A program made the translations under genes and the position numbers. Shown piece by piece: positions 44,198 through 56,602 of a DNA stretch of 64,000 nucleotides. Numbering within the stretch: position 1 is the stretch's first letter; each line of letters opens with the position of its first letter. This DNA is from Hydnum rufescens UP504 (taxonomy: Eukaryota > Basidiomycota > Agaricomycetes > Cantharellales > Hydnaceae), in the NCBI GenBank assembly GCA_014904985.1, contig MU128926.1, forward strand, positions 84,644 through 148,643, given 5' to 3'. The notes below the pieces were generated by a model that saw only the letters and a list, made by a program, of their open reading frames with translations, did not search any database and was not told the DNA's origin.

Positions 44198-45372
44198 AGA
44201 GGAGGAGGAGGGCGGGATTGTTGGTTGGGGGGAGGGGTGAGAGTAGAGGAGTGTTTGGACTCGTGATGCCCTTTTTCAATTGAAACCTTTGCTACAACGC
44301 TCACGAGGCACTTGGCCCAAAACGACCTCTCCTTTCTTGCGACCGGGCCCCCATTCTGAGGCGGCGCCGCGCCGCCGCCTACTGTCCACACGATGACCAT
44401 GCTCGCCTCCGTCACCCTCCTTTTTTTTTAACGCTTTTTAGACACTGTGTTATCCAGCGGAGGGCATGCCTTGCTAACTGTCGTGACACTCTCATGCTCA
44501 CCACATCGTGTAGCCTGGAGCACACTATCTACTATATCTCAGGGAATATCTTGTGTTTTGCCGAATGCCACAACTCGCACATCCCCGCTATCCTGTCTTC
44601 CCCGACAATGTCCCATATGGGGTCAATTGTTAGTCGCATCAGCCGACGATTGGCTTTGATCTTTTTTCCATTTGTGAATCGCTCCAGATTACTGCCTTCT
44701 GAGCTTGGCCCATCGACGCCCCATGTGTGCTCAAGGCACTCTCTAGGGTACATGTCTCGTCTGTGTGTTGCTGTTTCACCGTCCAGTCAACGAATCCGGT
44801 GGCGGAACGACATCGTCGTGTAACCACGAGTCGGGTTGGACGGTACCCATCTCCTTTCCTTCTCTATACATTTCTTCATCTCCCAGATTGCAGGTTCCAG
44901 GTTACTAAAAGTGGCCCATTCTCGCCAGTCAGAATAATATGCGCATCCATTCACATCGGTTCTATCGCACCTATCGCTGAACTCCAAGCCGTTTACCTGC
45001 CAAATTTGACCATGGTTACCTGCGTTGCCATTGGCACCTTCTCCCCGAGTTTTCTATGGTGTGGTTTGATTCTGATAGAGACCAGATAGTAACCAGTGGG
45101 AGCTTTGTTATACTCTGTCGCGCAACACACAGTTGAGACACATGAACAATGATGAGCCCCTCATCCCGCCCCCCGCCGGAAACATGCGGTACTGTTTTTG
45201 AGTCCCAACACTCCCGCGATACTTTACCCTGGGAAGACTTTTTTCATCAGCCCTAGACCAAAACGGCCAAACTTTTTGCAAATTCAGTCAATTCAAATCG
45301 CCTGTTTCCGGGGGTTCACCCCTAAAACATCCGCAGCAGTCAGAATGCCCGCGAGCGGACCCTGTAAGGTGC
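44198..45372. other. Intergenic, GSK3 promoter side
   Basis: A GC-rich stretch and a CT-run (TTTTTTTTT near 44420) upstream of GSK3; overlapping short frames only. No gene recognised. Confidence 0.35.
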
Positions 45373-45456
45373 GGTGGGTTGGCCGAGTGGTCTAAGGCGG
45401 CGGATTTAAGTCCCGCTCTCATTCTTGGGACGAGGGTTCAAATCCCTCACCCATCA
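45373..45456 (+). tRNA. tRNA-Leu (anticodon UAA)
   Basis: 84 nt without CCA. The acceptor stem GGTGGGT pairs with ACCCATC (one G-U). The D arm is GCCGAGTGGTCTAAGGC, the anticodon loop TTTAAGT with anticodon TAA, there is a long class II variable arm, and the T arm is GAGGG TTCAAAT CCCTC. The last pair of the anticodon stem (GCGGA against CCCGC) is A-C instead of A-U. No intron. A T-rich stretch follows about 10 nt downstream. Internal A box and B box (GGTTCAAATCC) are intact. Confidence 0.93.
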
Positions 45457-45816
45457 GTACACTTTTGCGGTCGAAATCAGATATTTTAGCTGGTGGACTG
45501 TGGATGCTGCGACTCGCGGACAGAAGGCGTACAGTAATGATCTTAGCACGTCACTTTTCGGCTTTTAATCAATTGGCCTCTCTTTCAGATTGTGGAACAA
45601 AGAACCCGTGACAGTTAGTGAGAAAATTCCCGACTCCACGACTCAAGTCAACCGAAAGGAGCCGCCGACTTGAATCCCAGCAAGACCATCTCAGACCACA
45701 GGTATAAAGAAATGGTCCTCATAGAAATTGTCCATACTTATGTACTCGTACGTCAAGATAAAAAATGTCTGGTGGTTCTATATATATGCAAACTTCTAAC
45801 CAAACACACGTCCGCT
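45457..45816. other. Spacer between tRNA and acyltransferase gene
   Basis: No gene seen; it contains the 3' side of the minus-strand acyltransferase gene. Confidence 0.4.
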
Positions 45817-47858
45817 TCAAGATTCCAAAAATTCTTCAACGCCCGCCAGGACGCGTGTCCAAAAGTCCTGGACGACACCTTGCTGGAAAGCATTCACGTC
45901 CCAGCCGAGACTGATCCACATTTTGCCCGCAAACGAGTAGCCGAAGAGGAGCATGCCGCCCTGACGCTGTCTGCTGCCCGTGGTGAGGGTGTGGAGCTCG
46001 AGCGCGGGAAAGGCGGCGTGTTGGTAGGTCGCGTCGAGGTTGCCGAGGAGGGAGAGTCCAATGAGGGCGGAGGAGGGGGCTGGTTTTTTCAGGGGGAGGG
46101 ACATGGTGATGGGGACGGGTGTCCTGGGGGGTGTATCCAAGGGCGTGATCGGGGCGGCGATCGAGACGTCATGGGCATTGCCGTTGTCGGTGTTAAGAGG
46201 CGGGGATGCCGGAATGCGGGATGGCGGGCCGTCGGAACGGGTGTCGCTTTCTCCTTCGGAAGAGAGAAGAGAAGCCGGGGGAGAAGGAAGAAGATGGTGG
46301 GCGAGAGCGGGAGCGGGGGCGCATTTTACTTCGGCTCCGAGGCCGCCTTCATCTCCTCATCGTCTTCCTTTGCGAACATCCGAGCGCGTCTTCCGCGGAC
46401 TTTTGCCATTTCCTGGTTCCGGGAAACAAGCATGGGGCTCTTCATGTATTTCCCCCCCTGGGCCTTGACACTCCGTGCTCGGTGCCAAAAGGTGGAAGAA
46501 GCAGGAGCGGTACTTGGGATGAAAGAGGGGAGGACGATATTGAAGTAACCCACTGAGAGGAACCAGTATGAGGACGGAAGATGCGAAAGTGGCAGGGGGG
46601 GATCAAGGTATGGCCGCATATTCAGAGCAGAATACATCATCATTGGCACCGATCCATCCCTGAGCGAGTCAGGGATGGCGAGATCATCACGGGCCCGCAT
46701 CGTACGCATCCACGCAAAGTTGCACAGCGCAAATAACGCGTTCGATATCGTGACCCCTTCCGACTTGCACTTTTTCAGAATCGCCTTTGTTCGCGCCTTG
46801 TCGAATGACACGGTCGGCACTATGGTTCTGCGCGTTCCTGCACCAATTCGGGGAAATGTATGCCCGCCCTGTCCACCCAGCTCAGTCCACGTCACTCGAC
46901 CTGAGAAAGTCACTTACAACAAGGCGATCTTGACTGTTTTCGAAATCCACCTTTAATGCAGCACGTTGAAATTTACACTTGGGCGATGGAAGCCTCGATT
47001 CGGTGGTCGCAGGGATGGGCTGTTCGACCGAGGCCTCGCAGGCCCAGCGCAATTTCCATTCGTCCTCCAGAATTGCGTATAGCTCGTCGACGCTACGCAC
47101 ACAATCAGTGCACGATTCCTCACTCTTACCACCCAAAAGCGAGAAAAAATCATTGGCAGTCTGATGTAATGCCATACCATCCCCGAGGAAATGCGCCGCA
47201 CAAATCATGATGTTGAACTCGGTGATAGCATCTGGATCCAGATTGCCTAGATCATCTGTGGTGGAGTGCGAGACGATGAGATATGACAGACGAGTATTGG
47301 AGAGAGTTCGTGGTCCATTGAGATATCCGTCGATGAGCTCGTCCTTTGTCCGACCAGGGCAAATCTCGACATTGGCCTCACCATCCAGAAGCGCGTCGCG
47401 AGCACTTAGAGGCGGCACGTACCTAGAAATTCGGAGGGAGATATCACCCAAAATGATGAGAACGACCCCCACGCCTCAAGGAACACGTCGACTCACGCGA
47501 AGCGCACGGAATCATACATACCCTCCTCCATCTCCACATGTGAGGCAAGGAGGGGATGTCGTAGCCGGAGAATGGACCATATGAGGAAAATTCGAGGAGA
47601 ATTTACAACATCGCGTCGGGCACGGAAGCCAATATGCACTGAGGGAATTGTCGTTAGAAACACCAACTGTGTGATGGTGTTATTTCTCGTCCTCACAGTA
47701 CATATCGTTGGCCCCATCCGCACGACTCGGAAGGAAATATGATCTGTGCCCAAAGTCAACCCTATGGACGGACTCGTTTCCTATAACGCTTACAGTTCGT
47801 TGTCGCCCAGGATTCGCTCGTACTTGGTCGCTTTAGGCGACTCTGCCGGTTTCGACAT
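45817..47858 (-). CDS. CoA-dependent acyltransferase superfamily protein (HxxxDG)
   Basis: Multi-exon gene. The start ATG at 47856-47858 gives MSKPAESPKATKYERILGD; then NEL splices to SYFLPSRADGANDMY, which splices to LHIGFRARRDVVNSPRIF and LIWSILRLRHPLLASHV. The diagnostic motif AAHFLGDGMALH carries the catalytic His and the DG of the HHxxxDG signature shared by BAHD, chloramphenicol acetyltransferase-like and condensation-type enzymes. The C-terminal part has LLFGYSFAGKMWISLGWDVN, in the position of the channel-side motif, and ends EEFLES at 45817. The layout resembles fungal O-acetyltransferases (Tri3/alcohol acetyltransferase-like). No signal peptide or membrane segment. Substrate cannot be told from sequence. 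A low-complexity insert lies in the middle (about 46140-46330). No biosynthetic cluster surrounds it. Confidence 0.8.
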
Positions 47859-48254
47859 GACAGTTGGAACCTTGGGGGGGATTTCAGGATACATATGGCC
47901 CACAGGGCCCCAAACAAAGGAACGGCTATCATATATAACCTGGAGGACCGTATGTTCTCTTCGGGAGCAATTACCTAAAAAGTAACTTTACCAACCTCCC
48001 GGGAATAGTGCCAAGGTATAGTGCCAGGTATAACACATACGCGACCTGTCTAGGAACAGCATCCAACCTGTTCATCATCCTGGATGATCCTTCTTGGTAT
48101 TTCCATACTTGGTGGCTTCCAGCACAAGGTGGGCCACACGATGAAGTGAATTGGGAGCCACTCATGTGATTGATTACATAATACATAATATTTTTAGCCT
48201 AGACATTTCTTCCACCGTTTGTTTCTGATGACTACACAATTAATACACAGTAAT

Positions 48255-49629
48255 TTATCCATGGTGTTCCCCCGCTTGCTTCTCGACGTCAGCCCCAGCA
48301 GATGGGGAATTCAAAGATTTCACCCAAGTGAAATACAGAGTGCCCACCGTGATAATACAAATAGAGAACAGGCGGTTTCTGAAAGCTTGGGGTGAGTTCT
48401 GATTTTCACCAGGCCATGCCGCAGTACTCACGACGTAATAATATCCTTGAAAATTATAACCCCCAAAATAGTTTGAATCACACTTCTCCCTGCCTTTGTG
48501 GGAAAGAACGTAAACAACCTGTGACTCATTATGGGAGAAAGTAGACTTACTGAGACAAACATGTGCGTCACAGGGGACGTGGTCTTGATCGAGATCAGTC
48601 CAGCCATGCAGAGGAAGAAACCAAAGACGCCAGTGACTACGCTCCCGACGGCAAAGGTCAGCCATTGGCTCCCAGCACTCGCTCTACGTTCGAGAAGTGT
48701 GTTCACTTCACCGGCTAATCCAATCACAGGGATGAGTGCGATTGCAGATCCCCTATCAAGTTGCAGATTTAGTAAACGGGTGAGCTGAAGTCGGGGCAGG
48801 TCTCACAGGTTGGTAAAATAGGCTAATTTGATGGAAGAATTCCCAACGTACGAGTGGGCGGATTTAACCAGGACCGCATGCACGGCAATCATGAGAGAGG
48901 ACATGCAACCATAGAACAAGGAGAGACCGGTGACGTCGAGGGGAAGGGTGCGAGATGAAGACCACAGCGAAGCTGGGGAGGCACCCACGAAGAATCCGGC
49001 GGTGACCAAAACAGCTGCTCGCACAACGGGCCGCATGGGTGGCAGGCGGGTTTGCACGAAAGATACTGCAATCGTCAATGGCAATAAAAGTCCTCGAGCG
49101 ATCTACATCGTTCCTGTTCGTGAAGAATAGATTTTATTTCTGCGTGTGACATGGACTCGCCTGGAAAAAAGAAGCATCCACATCCCTCAAGCACAATGTG
49201 TTGAAGACGAGACCAATAATGTTGACCGACACCACGGGGAGGAGCTTCCAAGAAACAGACCAAGATAGGCTGGGCAATTCGAGCTTGCGAGCATACTCTG
49301 AATCTGGAAAACCAGAGGCAACAAGAGAGGCGAGATGTAGTAGTACAACAGCAAGCGCGAGTTGAATGAACTATGCCAAGGGTCAGGACCAACGTCCGTA
49401 TACGTAGAGGAGGGAGAGCACTTGCAAGGAATGTAAGCGGAAGATCAGGCGTGGAAATAAGGACGGCCTTGTTCACGAAGACCATCTGGACGAAGCCAAC
49501 TATGAGGCCACCCCAGTGTAAATGGCAAGGCACTATGCTCACCACCAAAGCGGCGGTCATGTAGAAGCCCACGACGGCAGCCAACTTGATTCTCGAGGGA
49601 GACACATCCTGTGGATTAGCAGCAGACAT
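48255..49629 (-). CDS. Nucleotide-sugar transporter, GDP-fucose transporter-like (SLC35C type)
   Basis: Drug/metabolite transporter superfamily membrane protein with about ten hydrophobic segments in six or so exons. The start is MSAANPQDVSPSRIKL (ATG 49627-49629), followed by FVNKAVLISTPDLPLTFL, the family's VNK/PxxLT signature. Later segments include LPLTIAVSFVQTRLPPMRP, a GCMSSLMIAVHAVLVKS segment, SIKTTSPVTHMFVS (the ITSPxTHM-type motif), and SVIQTILGVIIFKD. The C-terminal tail is short and hydrophilic, ending KQAGEHHG. The ISIK-TSPVTHM region is most like GDP-fucose transporters of the Golgi/ER, which exchange GDP-sugar for GMP. The exact substrate is inference. It is divergent from the O-fucosyltransferase-like gene with only about 150 bp between start codons. 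Confidence 0.78.
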
Positions 49630-49780
49630 GGTGGGAAGGACAGAAAAGTGGGGGACAGAAAAGGGCAGCTGGAGGACCAACCAAGGTCCCCGGGTTGTCG
49701 CTGGAGGCCCGGGAGGTAACCTAGAGCATGGCCAGGACCATGATTGGTAGGAGTGCCTCAGCGATGGTTGACGTACAAGA
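49630..49780. promoter_or_regulatory. Bidirectional promoter between transporter and glycosyltransferase genes
   Basis: 151 bp separate two divergent start codons. No TATA box is evident. Shared control is likely from spacing alone. Confidence 0.45.
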
Positions 49781-51763
49781 ATGAGGTGTGGAGGGAGGAT
49801 CTTCCCAGTTTGGAAAATGGCAAAATGCAATTCACATCCATGTATATCCATCCGGTCTCACATCAACTACTTCCATGAGTCTCCGAGTCCTGTGGCCAAA
49901 CAGCGACCATCGTCGCAAACCATCTGCGGACTACCGTGGTCAACAACTCCCTCAGCCCCCCGACACCGCTTCACTCGTCGTCCCATTTTTCTCGTGATTT
50001 TACCGATACTAACTGTCGTTCTCCTGTTGTTCCACTACCACCACACTCCCTGGAGCTACCACCTCCTCGCCACCGACGACGAGTCGGTCCCTCTCCCTCT
50101 TAAAGCGTCTCCGCCCCTTCCACCCTACCATCCCTCGCGCTTTCTCCGAGGGCCACCCACTGACCTCTTCCGCGGTGCGTGTCTCGTGGATCAATTAAGA
50201 CGCTGGGACCTGACCCTTTTCATCTAGACAACTTGCTCCCAGACCAAAAATATGCCACTGGTTGGATCGGGTGAGTCCAACATTGCGGTTAGATGAAATG
50301 ATAGCGGGCGTTGACTAGCATACAACTCCAGTGGCGGATGGACCAACGACTGGATGTGAGTCGTCTCCCGAGGAAGGGTTTTGGCCCTAATTTTAATTCC
50401 CTCATAATAGGACCTACATCAATGTCATATTCCTTGCACAGATCACAAATCGGATCCCGATTATCGGGCCATTTGTGCCCAGTCATGTTGGGAACGGTGA
50501 AGAGGCAGGTTTCGTGCCCTTCGGCGACGTCTTCGATGTCCCACGACTTGCAGAAGCCATGCATTTTCCTCTCCTGGAATGGCGCGATGTAAAGAAACCA
50601 ACTGTTCCGGGAGCCGACCGAGAAACATTTGGCGGGTGGACGGCGTGGTCCCGGTGGGACAGTATTCGAAGGGGTCTCCCTCGTGGCAATCAAGTTGAAG
50701 GCAATCTCAGTCTAGGTATCGTCCACCACGTCCCCTTCGGTCCGGTTGCTGACGTACTGTATCCCAATGTAGAAGTCTCATATACACCCGTTCACAAAAG
50801 CGCCAAGTTGCCGATCGATTGGGATTATTCGCATGTTTCGCTTATGGAACTCGCACGCCTCGCATATCTGCCGGGGCGTGAGGCCGCATTACTCGAGTCC
50901 CCTGAACCCTTTGTTTCCGAGGGTCCCAACGCTGTCCGGATACCCCCAGATCACCATCTCCTGTGTCTCGACTTCCTCTATTATGCTTCGATTCTTCAAC
51001 CTTTCGAGTGGGATGCGGAATACTTCCTCCCTTGGTCCAAAATTGGCACCCATACTCATTTCACCCCCCGTATGACATCTCTTGCACAAGAGTATCTCAT
51101 GCGACTCTTTCACGTTGACAACAAGGAGGATATCCCTCCTGTCAGTCCCTATCCATCACTCCCGCCACCGTAACTGACCGCATTTTCCGTCTAGTTCATT
51201 TCCGTCCACCTCCGGCATGGTGACTTCAAGGGCACCTGCGCCCCAAATGTGTCTCTGAAGGAGTGCTTCGCTCCCCTGCCAGTGGTTGCAGTGCGTGTGG
51301 ACGAAATCCAGGCGGAACTCGGTGCCAGGCCCCAGTTCCAGGAAGTTGGAGGAGGTCCCGCGAAACTTCCAATCGTCCTGACCAGCGATGAGCAAGATCC
51401 CGAATGGTGGGATGACGTACGCTCTCGCGGCTGGCTGTTTGTCGACCATGGCCCTGATGGTGAGGATACGAAAAATAAGCTGGGTCGATGGTATGTTTGA
51501 TATTATATATAGTGGCTTCGGTGATCTTAACTTTATTATTATTACTCCTTCGGTGAAGGTATCCGGTTTTTATCGACGCTGTGATACAGTCCATGGGGCA
51601 TGGATTCGTAGGAACCTGGGGGTCCACCATGTCAGTAATGTCTCAACGTCGGGTGGAGGATTGGCAAAAGGGAGCGACGCGCTTGGTCAGGTTTGGATAT
51701 CCTGGGGCCGATGACCATGAGCCCCAGCTGACCACTTCAAGGGAGTACTGGAGTTATTTGTAG
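49781..51763 (+). CDS. O-fucosyltransferase-like type II membrane protein
   Basis: A short basic N-terminus is followed by one membrane anchor (PIFLVILPILTVVLLLF), a Pro-rich stem, then a luminal domain. After introns it reads WTNDWMTYINVIFLAQITNR, IIGPFVPSHVG, GDVFDVPRLAEAMHFPLLEW and much later FISVHLRHGDFKG, the Arg-containing HxRxGDF block of GDP-fucose protein O-fucosyltransferases that contacts GDP-fucose. The C-terminal MGHGFVGTWGSTMS matches the family's GFIGTxxST nucleotide-binding end. The stop is at 51761-51763. Introns join in phase (for example the donor near 50278 and the acceptor before GACCTAC at about 50411). The start is the first in-frame ATG at 49781; an ATG at 49817 is also possible. 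It presumably acts in the Golgi or ER on glycoproteins or cell-surface glycans. The neighbouring gene looks like the donor transporter. Confidence 0.78.
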
Positions 51764-52316
51764 TAGTACTCCGCCTATATAAGGGTACTCGATTCGGTCG
51801 TAGTAGGGATCACACAAGGGACCCTGGGTGTATACGTATGTTTAGACGGTTAATTCGATTCCAACTTGGTATTCTGTACGCTCCTGTGATCATCGTTCGA
51901 CGAGCGAATTCTGTACCATAATCTAACAGCTGTCAAAACGGTCACACCAGGGTACGTTACTGTAATTTCCTCCTTGATATTCGGCCTCCCACCAGGGTTC
52001 CACGGTTGCCACAGTAGCCCAGTTCATGTCATGTGTCCCGAGATTATTACTCTAGAGCTATGTCCCTGTCCTTATACCTAGGTAGCATGTTGAATCCACC
52101 CATGCGATCCAGTCCGTTGAGATTCGTGCGAAGTCGGGAAATCAGTTCTACATTGGGGCGCTGGAGAAGTGGTGCCTGCAAGGAGTCTCGATAGCTTACG
52201 GTTCCTGGAATGATAACGTAAACACTTGAAGCTCGTTCGGATTCCCATGATCTTCATCACTCGGCGTTATCATATGTATCTATTGATTTGAGCATGTACT
52301 TCACTGGCCAACTTGT
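51764..52316. other. Convergent intergenic region, nothing recognised
   Basis: Lies between the 3' ends of the O-fucosyltransferase-like and tryptophan synthase genes. No frame of interest. Confidence 0.4.
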
Positions 52317-55091
52317 CTATGGTGCTTCGTTCAGATGCCAGTCAAGACGATCGGCCCATTTTCCAGGGAGAAGCCTTGAAATTTGTTCAACATCCTTGTC
52401 TCCACGACCGGAAAGGCACTGTAAAACACATGATCAGAGCGGGACACCTTGGGCAGAATCCGAATAGGCACACGTACCACAGCGATATTCTTATCCTTTG
52501 GTAATTCTTTTGCAATCTGGATCGCACCCCACACCGCGTGTGCCGATTCCAAGGCTAAAACATCGGCGCGTGTTAGCATCACGCTACGACAGAGAAATAT
52601 TGGGAATGCACCCACCCGGGATAATCCCCTCCATTTGCATACAAATTCTGAAACCACGCAGCGCCTCTTCATCGTTTGCAACGATATATTCGGCCCTCCC
52701 GGTCTCTTTCAACCAAGCATGCTCCGGTCCAACACCAGGATAATCGAGTCCTGCACTAACAGAGTGCGTCTCGATGATCTGTCCTGTTGGGGACTGCAGC
52801 AGATATGTCCGCACCCCGTGCAGCACGCCGGGCGTCCCTAGAGATAGGGTGGCGCTGTGACGATCCGTGTTGATACCTAGAATCCGACGGGACGATAAGC
52901 TCACGAACCCCCCGGATGACAATTAACTTACCATCGCCACCAGCCTCAACTCCAATGAGTCTAATACCATCTTCCTTGATGAAATCATAAAACGTTCCAA
53001 TAGCATTGCTTCCGCCACCCACACACGCCACAACAGCGTCAGGTAATTTCCCCACTCGTTCGATAAACTGGGACTTTATTTCTCGCCCAATGACGCGTTG
53101 GAAATCACGCACGATGGTGGGGAATGGATGTGGACCAATGGCCGAGCCAACAAGGTAGTGAGTCGTGGAAAGGTTAGTCACCCAGTCGCGCATTGCCTCG
53201 TTGATCGCATCCTTTAGGGTCTGTGAGCCCGAGCGGACAGGAACAACCTGGTAGAAATTCACGATAGTTGAGAGCATCCATGCGGAGTCAATTATGCATT
53301 CAAACAGACTAATGAACTTACCACAGCTCCAAGCATTTGCATCCTAAACACATTGAGCTCTTGTCGACGAACATCCTCTGCGCCCATGTAGATGACACAC
53401 TTCATCCCAAACTTGGCACATACGGTGGCGGTCGCTACGCCGTGCTGGCCAGCACCTGTCTCAGCAATGATACGCTGCTTGCCTATTCGACGTGCAAGAA
53501 GAATCTACCAAAGGAATCAATCTCTGCTTACGCACACACAGGATACTGTCCTCACCTGCCCAATGACATTGTTGATTTTGTGCGAGCCAGTATGGTTCCT
53601 AGCCCAAAGGAAGTGATTAATTTGTTAACTCGAATAATTAGGGCCATACATACAAATCCTCCCGCTTGAACCAAATCTTCGCACCGCCCACATGTTCAGA
53701 AAGCCTCGTAGCTTCGTAGAGGTTACTAGGCCTATTCATGTATCCATAATAGCTTTCAAACTCTTTCCAGAATTCGGGGTCTACGAGTGCGGCTTTATGG
53801 GCATCCTCAAGTTCCAAAAGACAGTCAACAAGGGCTTCGGGGACATATTGACCTCCAAACTGCCCGAAACGGGCCGGGAGAACCGTTGGCTCGGAAATCT
53901 GTTGTCCCTTGGCGGTTCCATGGAGAACTTCGGCCCCTACAGTGTCGTTCGGTGGAATAGATGTGGGAGTGTTTGGTCCTGGTGCACGTGGCTGAATGGT
54001 AGAGGATCTCCCTTTGAGGGTCAGCTCGGCGCAGAATTCCGCGATAGACTTCGATATGTTCGCTATGTCAGGACCAGCTTCCTTGACCACGGAGACCACA
54101 CGGCTCCCAACTACAACTGCATCTGCACCGGCATTTGCCACTGTTTCAAAGTGGGCGCGAGTGTACACGCCGAATCCAACGGCAAGAGGGACAGAAGAGT
54201 ACTGTCGCACACGAGAGACGAGTGAAGGGAGGGAATCGTTCATCCGTCCCGCCGCGGTTGATCCTGTCGTACCCATCTATGAGAAATGTCAGCATATGGA
54301 TGGAGAGGAAGTCTATGACATGCCTCACTTTTGAAACGATATAAATGAAGGAGTCGGCGATAGAAGCCAAAAACTTCACTCGCGAAATGGAAGTCGAAGG
54401 TGCGATCAAGGGAACGTATGACATGCTAGAACCAGGAAATGAGCAGATACACTTAGCTCCATCACGATAACTAACTTATTGGCGGAACAAATCTGGCGGA
54501 ACTTGATTGCCTCCTCCGGAGGGAGATCGACAATGATGAAGCCGTTTGCGCCCGCTTTGCTGGCATCTTGGACGGCCTTTTGTTCCCCATAAGCAAGAAT
54601 GGGGTTATAATATCCTGAATATCTTGTATTGGTATAGCGCTTCAACATTAGAGGGGACCCTCATACCCATCAGAAGGATCGGTGCCTTGAGGGCTTTTTG
54701 ACGGGCTTCCCGAACCATTGCGAGGGTGGTGTTGTAATCAACATCATTCTGCAGTGCGACCTGGATCCAGAGGAATTAGGGACAAATGCGTACATGATGC
54801 TAATGACCGACATTGTTAGATTCCTGGATGGCAATACCATCTGCAATTGGATCGCTGAACGGCATTCCCAGCTCAATGATATCGGCGCCGCCTTCCTCCA
54901 TGGCCAACATTATTGGGACAGTGGCATCGCGAAGAGGATACCCAGCCGTAACAAATGTTACGAATGCCGTTTGACCCTATGTTGACCGGTGTAGGAGTCA
55001 ATCATTGTCTGACGCACCAAATCCAGAGTAATCGGAAAATTCGCACTTGAGCTTTTTTTTCTGAGAAAACTTTTTTCAATGCGTCCGTCAT
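52317..55091 (-). CDS. TRP5: Bifunctional tryptophan synthase (alpha-beta fusion)
   Basis: Last step of tryptophan synthesis: the alpha part releases indole from indole-glycerol phosphate and the PLP-dependent beta part joins it to serine. The start [15 protein letters not shown] (ATG 55089-55091) splices to [14 protein letters not shown]. The alpha domain shows [16 protein letters not shown], with the catalytic Glu and Asp of the family, [14 protein letters not shown] and [13 protein letters not shown]. After a linker the beta domain begins [14 protein letters not shown], then FKREDL splices to [10 protein letters not shown], with the PLP lysine. [30 protein letters not shown] (phosphate cup) and [17 protein letters not shown] follow. 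It ends [13 protein letters not shown] and DWHLNEAP before the stop at 52317-52319. About 700 aa, the normal fungal length and order. No lesion. It shares a roughly 200-bp divergent promoter with the gene at 55287. Confidence 0.95.
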
Positions 55092-55286
55092 GTCCCACTA
55101 TCAGCAAGTTGGGCGTGCGTGTTGGGAGCTTGGGATTTACCAAGATGTGACTGTGCGGCACCTCCCGTCTGTGGCCCCGATCGGCCGACTCCAGCGCTTA
55201 GTTCCGAGATATGTTGTGGTCTTGAACCAGGCAGAGACAAGCAGAGACTATAACTTGCTTCCCGTACTTCCCGCCCACACCATACG

Positions 55287-56376
55287 ATGCAACTAATCGA
55301 CGTTCATACACCTTCATCGTCCTTCTCCTTGCCTCATGCCAGTAAGGAGTTCACGGGTCTTCTTCATCCTCATGTTCACATGGCTCCCTTCGCAGTCCAG
55401 CAGGACAACCTCCAAATGCTCTTCGACAAGCTCAGCCGCAAAGTAAATACCACCGCAAATGGCCAAAGAGTTGGCCCAGGTTGGCTCAAATATCATCATG
55501 GCGAATCCTTTTGGAATCTTGACGATGGTAAGGAGACCAAATGCTCAGTTTAACATGCATTGAATCGGCTCTCCAGAGTCCGACTATTCCATTTTCGTCT
55601 GGCGACACAAAGCAGAGCCTCCATCGGCGGAGGCCCCACCAGTTACGTTGCATTTGCATGCCCCGGACACACCCCTGCCCACACCTCCAGCGTACCAAAA
55701 TCCGCTGTTTTACGCATTCATCCCCGCACCTCCCCTCGAGGCCCGTTCGATCCGAGGCCCAAGGTCTGTTCGCAGTCTAAGGTCGAAGAAGAGCACCAAG
55801 AGCCTTCTAGATGTTCCCCTCAAGGAGAGTATCCCACAGTTCAAAGCCGACTTTCACCGTTTCCATAGTGAGAATGGCGTTCGCACTGTCAAAGGGGACA
55901 TTGGCCCTGTTAGTGGTGGTATGTCGTCCTTTATTTAGCGCCATATGTTTGTCAGTCATACCTCCCATTTCAGTCCGTATGTTGCTCAAGAACGGCTACC
56001 GTCATGTCTACATTTCCCGCGCTTTTGCCCGCCAGCATGGATTCATACCACAAGATGCCGCGCCTGGTTACTATGGCTACACTGGGCTTATCTCAATCGG
56101 TAGGTTTTCTTGTTCTTTAAACTCTATCGGTTCTTGATATCTCGGCTGGTCGTAGGAGAATGGCCGATAACTCTCGGGACTAAGACAACGCGCCATGCTG
56201 TTTACCTCTCTGAAGAATCACATTTTGACGTTGTCCTTGGCCGCTCCTTCATGGAGCGTCGAGGAGTCAAGACCGATCTTGCGGACCTAACCAGCGTGCA
56301 TTGCATGGATACCGGTGAGAAGGTTGACTGCGAGGTCGTGATCATCAGAGACGGGAAAGGGAGTATGTTACCATAA
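55287..56376 (+). CDS. Conserved-looking protein with retropepsin-like C-terminal half, function unknown
   Basis: Four exons. The ATG at 55287 opens MQLIDVHTPSSSF; exon 1 ends at WNLDD and splices to ESDYSIFVWRHK, and a Pro-rich middle follows (APDTPLPTPPAY). Then basic Ser-rich sequence with an RSLRSKKSTKSLLDV stretch precedes the last parts GYRHVYISRAFARQHGFIP, GYTGLISIG/EWPITLGTKT and FDVVLGRSFMERRGVKTD. The alternation of beta-strand-like blocks and VVLGRSF resembles the second half of retroviral-type aspartic protease folds (ILGRDF-type). No convincing catalytic DTG/DSG motif is in the expected place; an MDTGEK occurs late. It may be a domesticated or inactive fold. Introns splice in phase. 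Head-to-head with tryptophan synthase. Confidence 0.65.
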
Positions 56377-56602
56377 CATAATGCAGCCCCGGACCAGATT
56401 CACCTTCTCTTTGTTTGACTGCCTGAATTGATGCATGTATTACGACCGACATACTCATGCCCTCCATCATCGTATTCTATCGTCCTTTTGTGGCCATATA
56501 CACTCTTTTCTTCTCCACTCATCGCAAGTAATCACTGTATACCAAAACAATCCAACTAGTAACGCCCCATCCCACATCCGCCACGTCAAACTGAATGAGG
56601 TG

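Noticed and set aside
45670..46556. Plus-strand frames of 292, 142 and 116 codons
   Set aside because: Gly- and Arg-rich antisense of the acyltransferase gene, which has the HxxxDG motif on the other strand.
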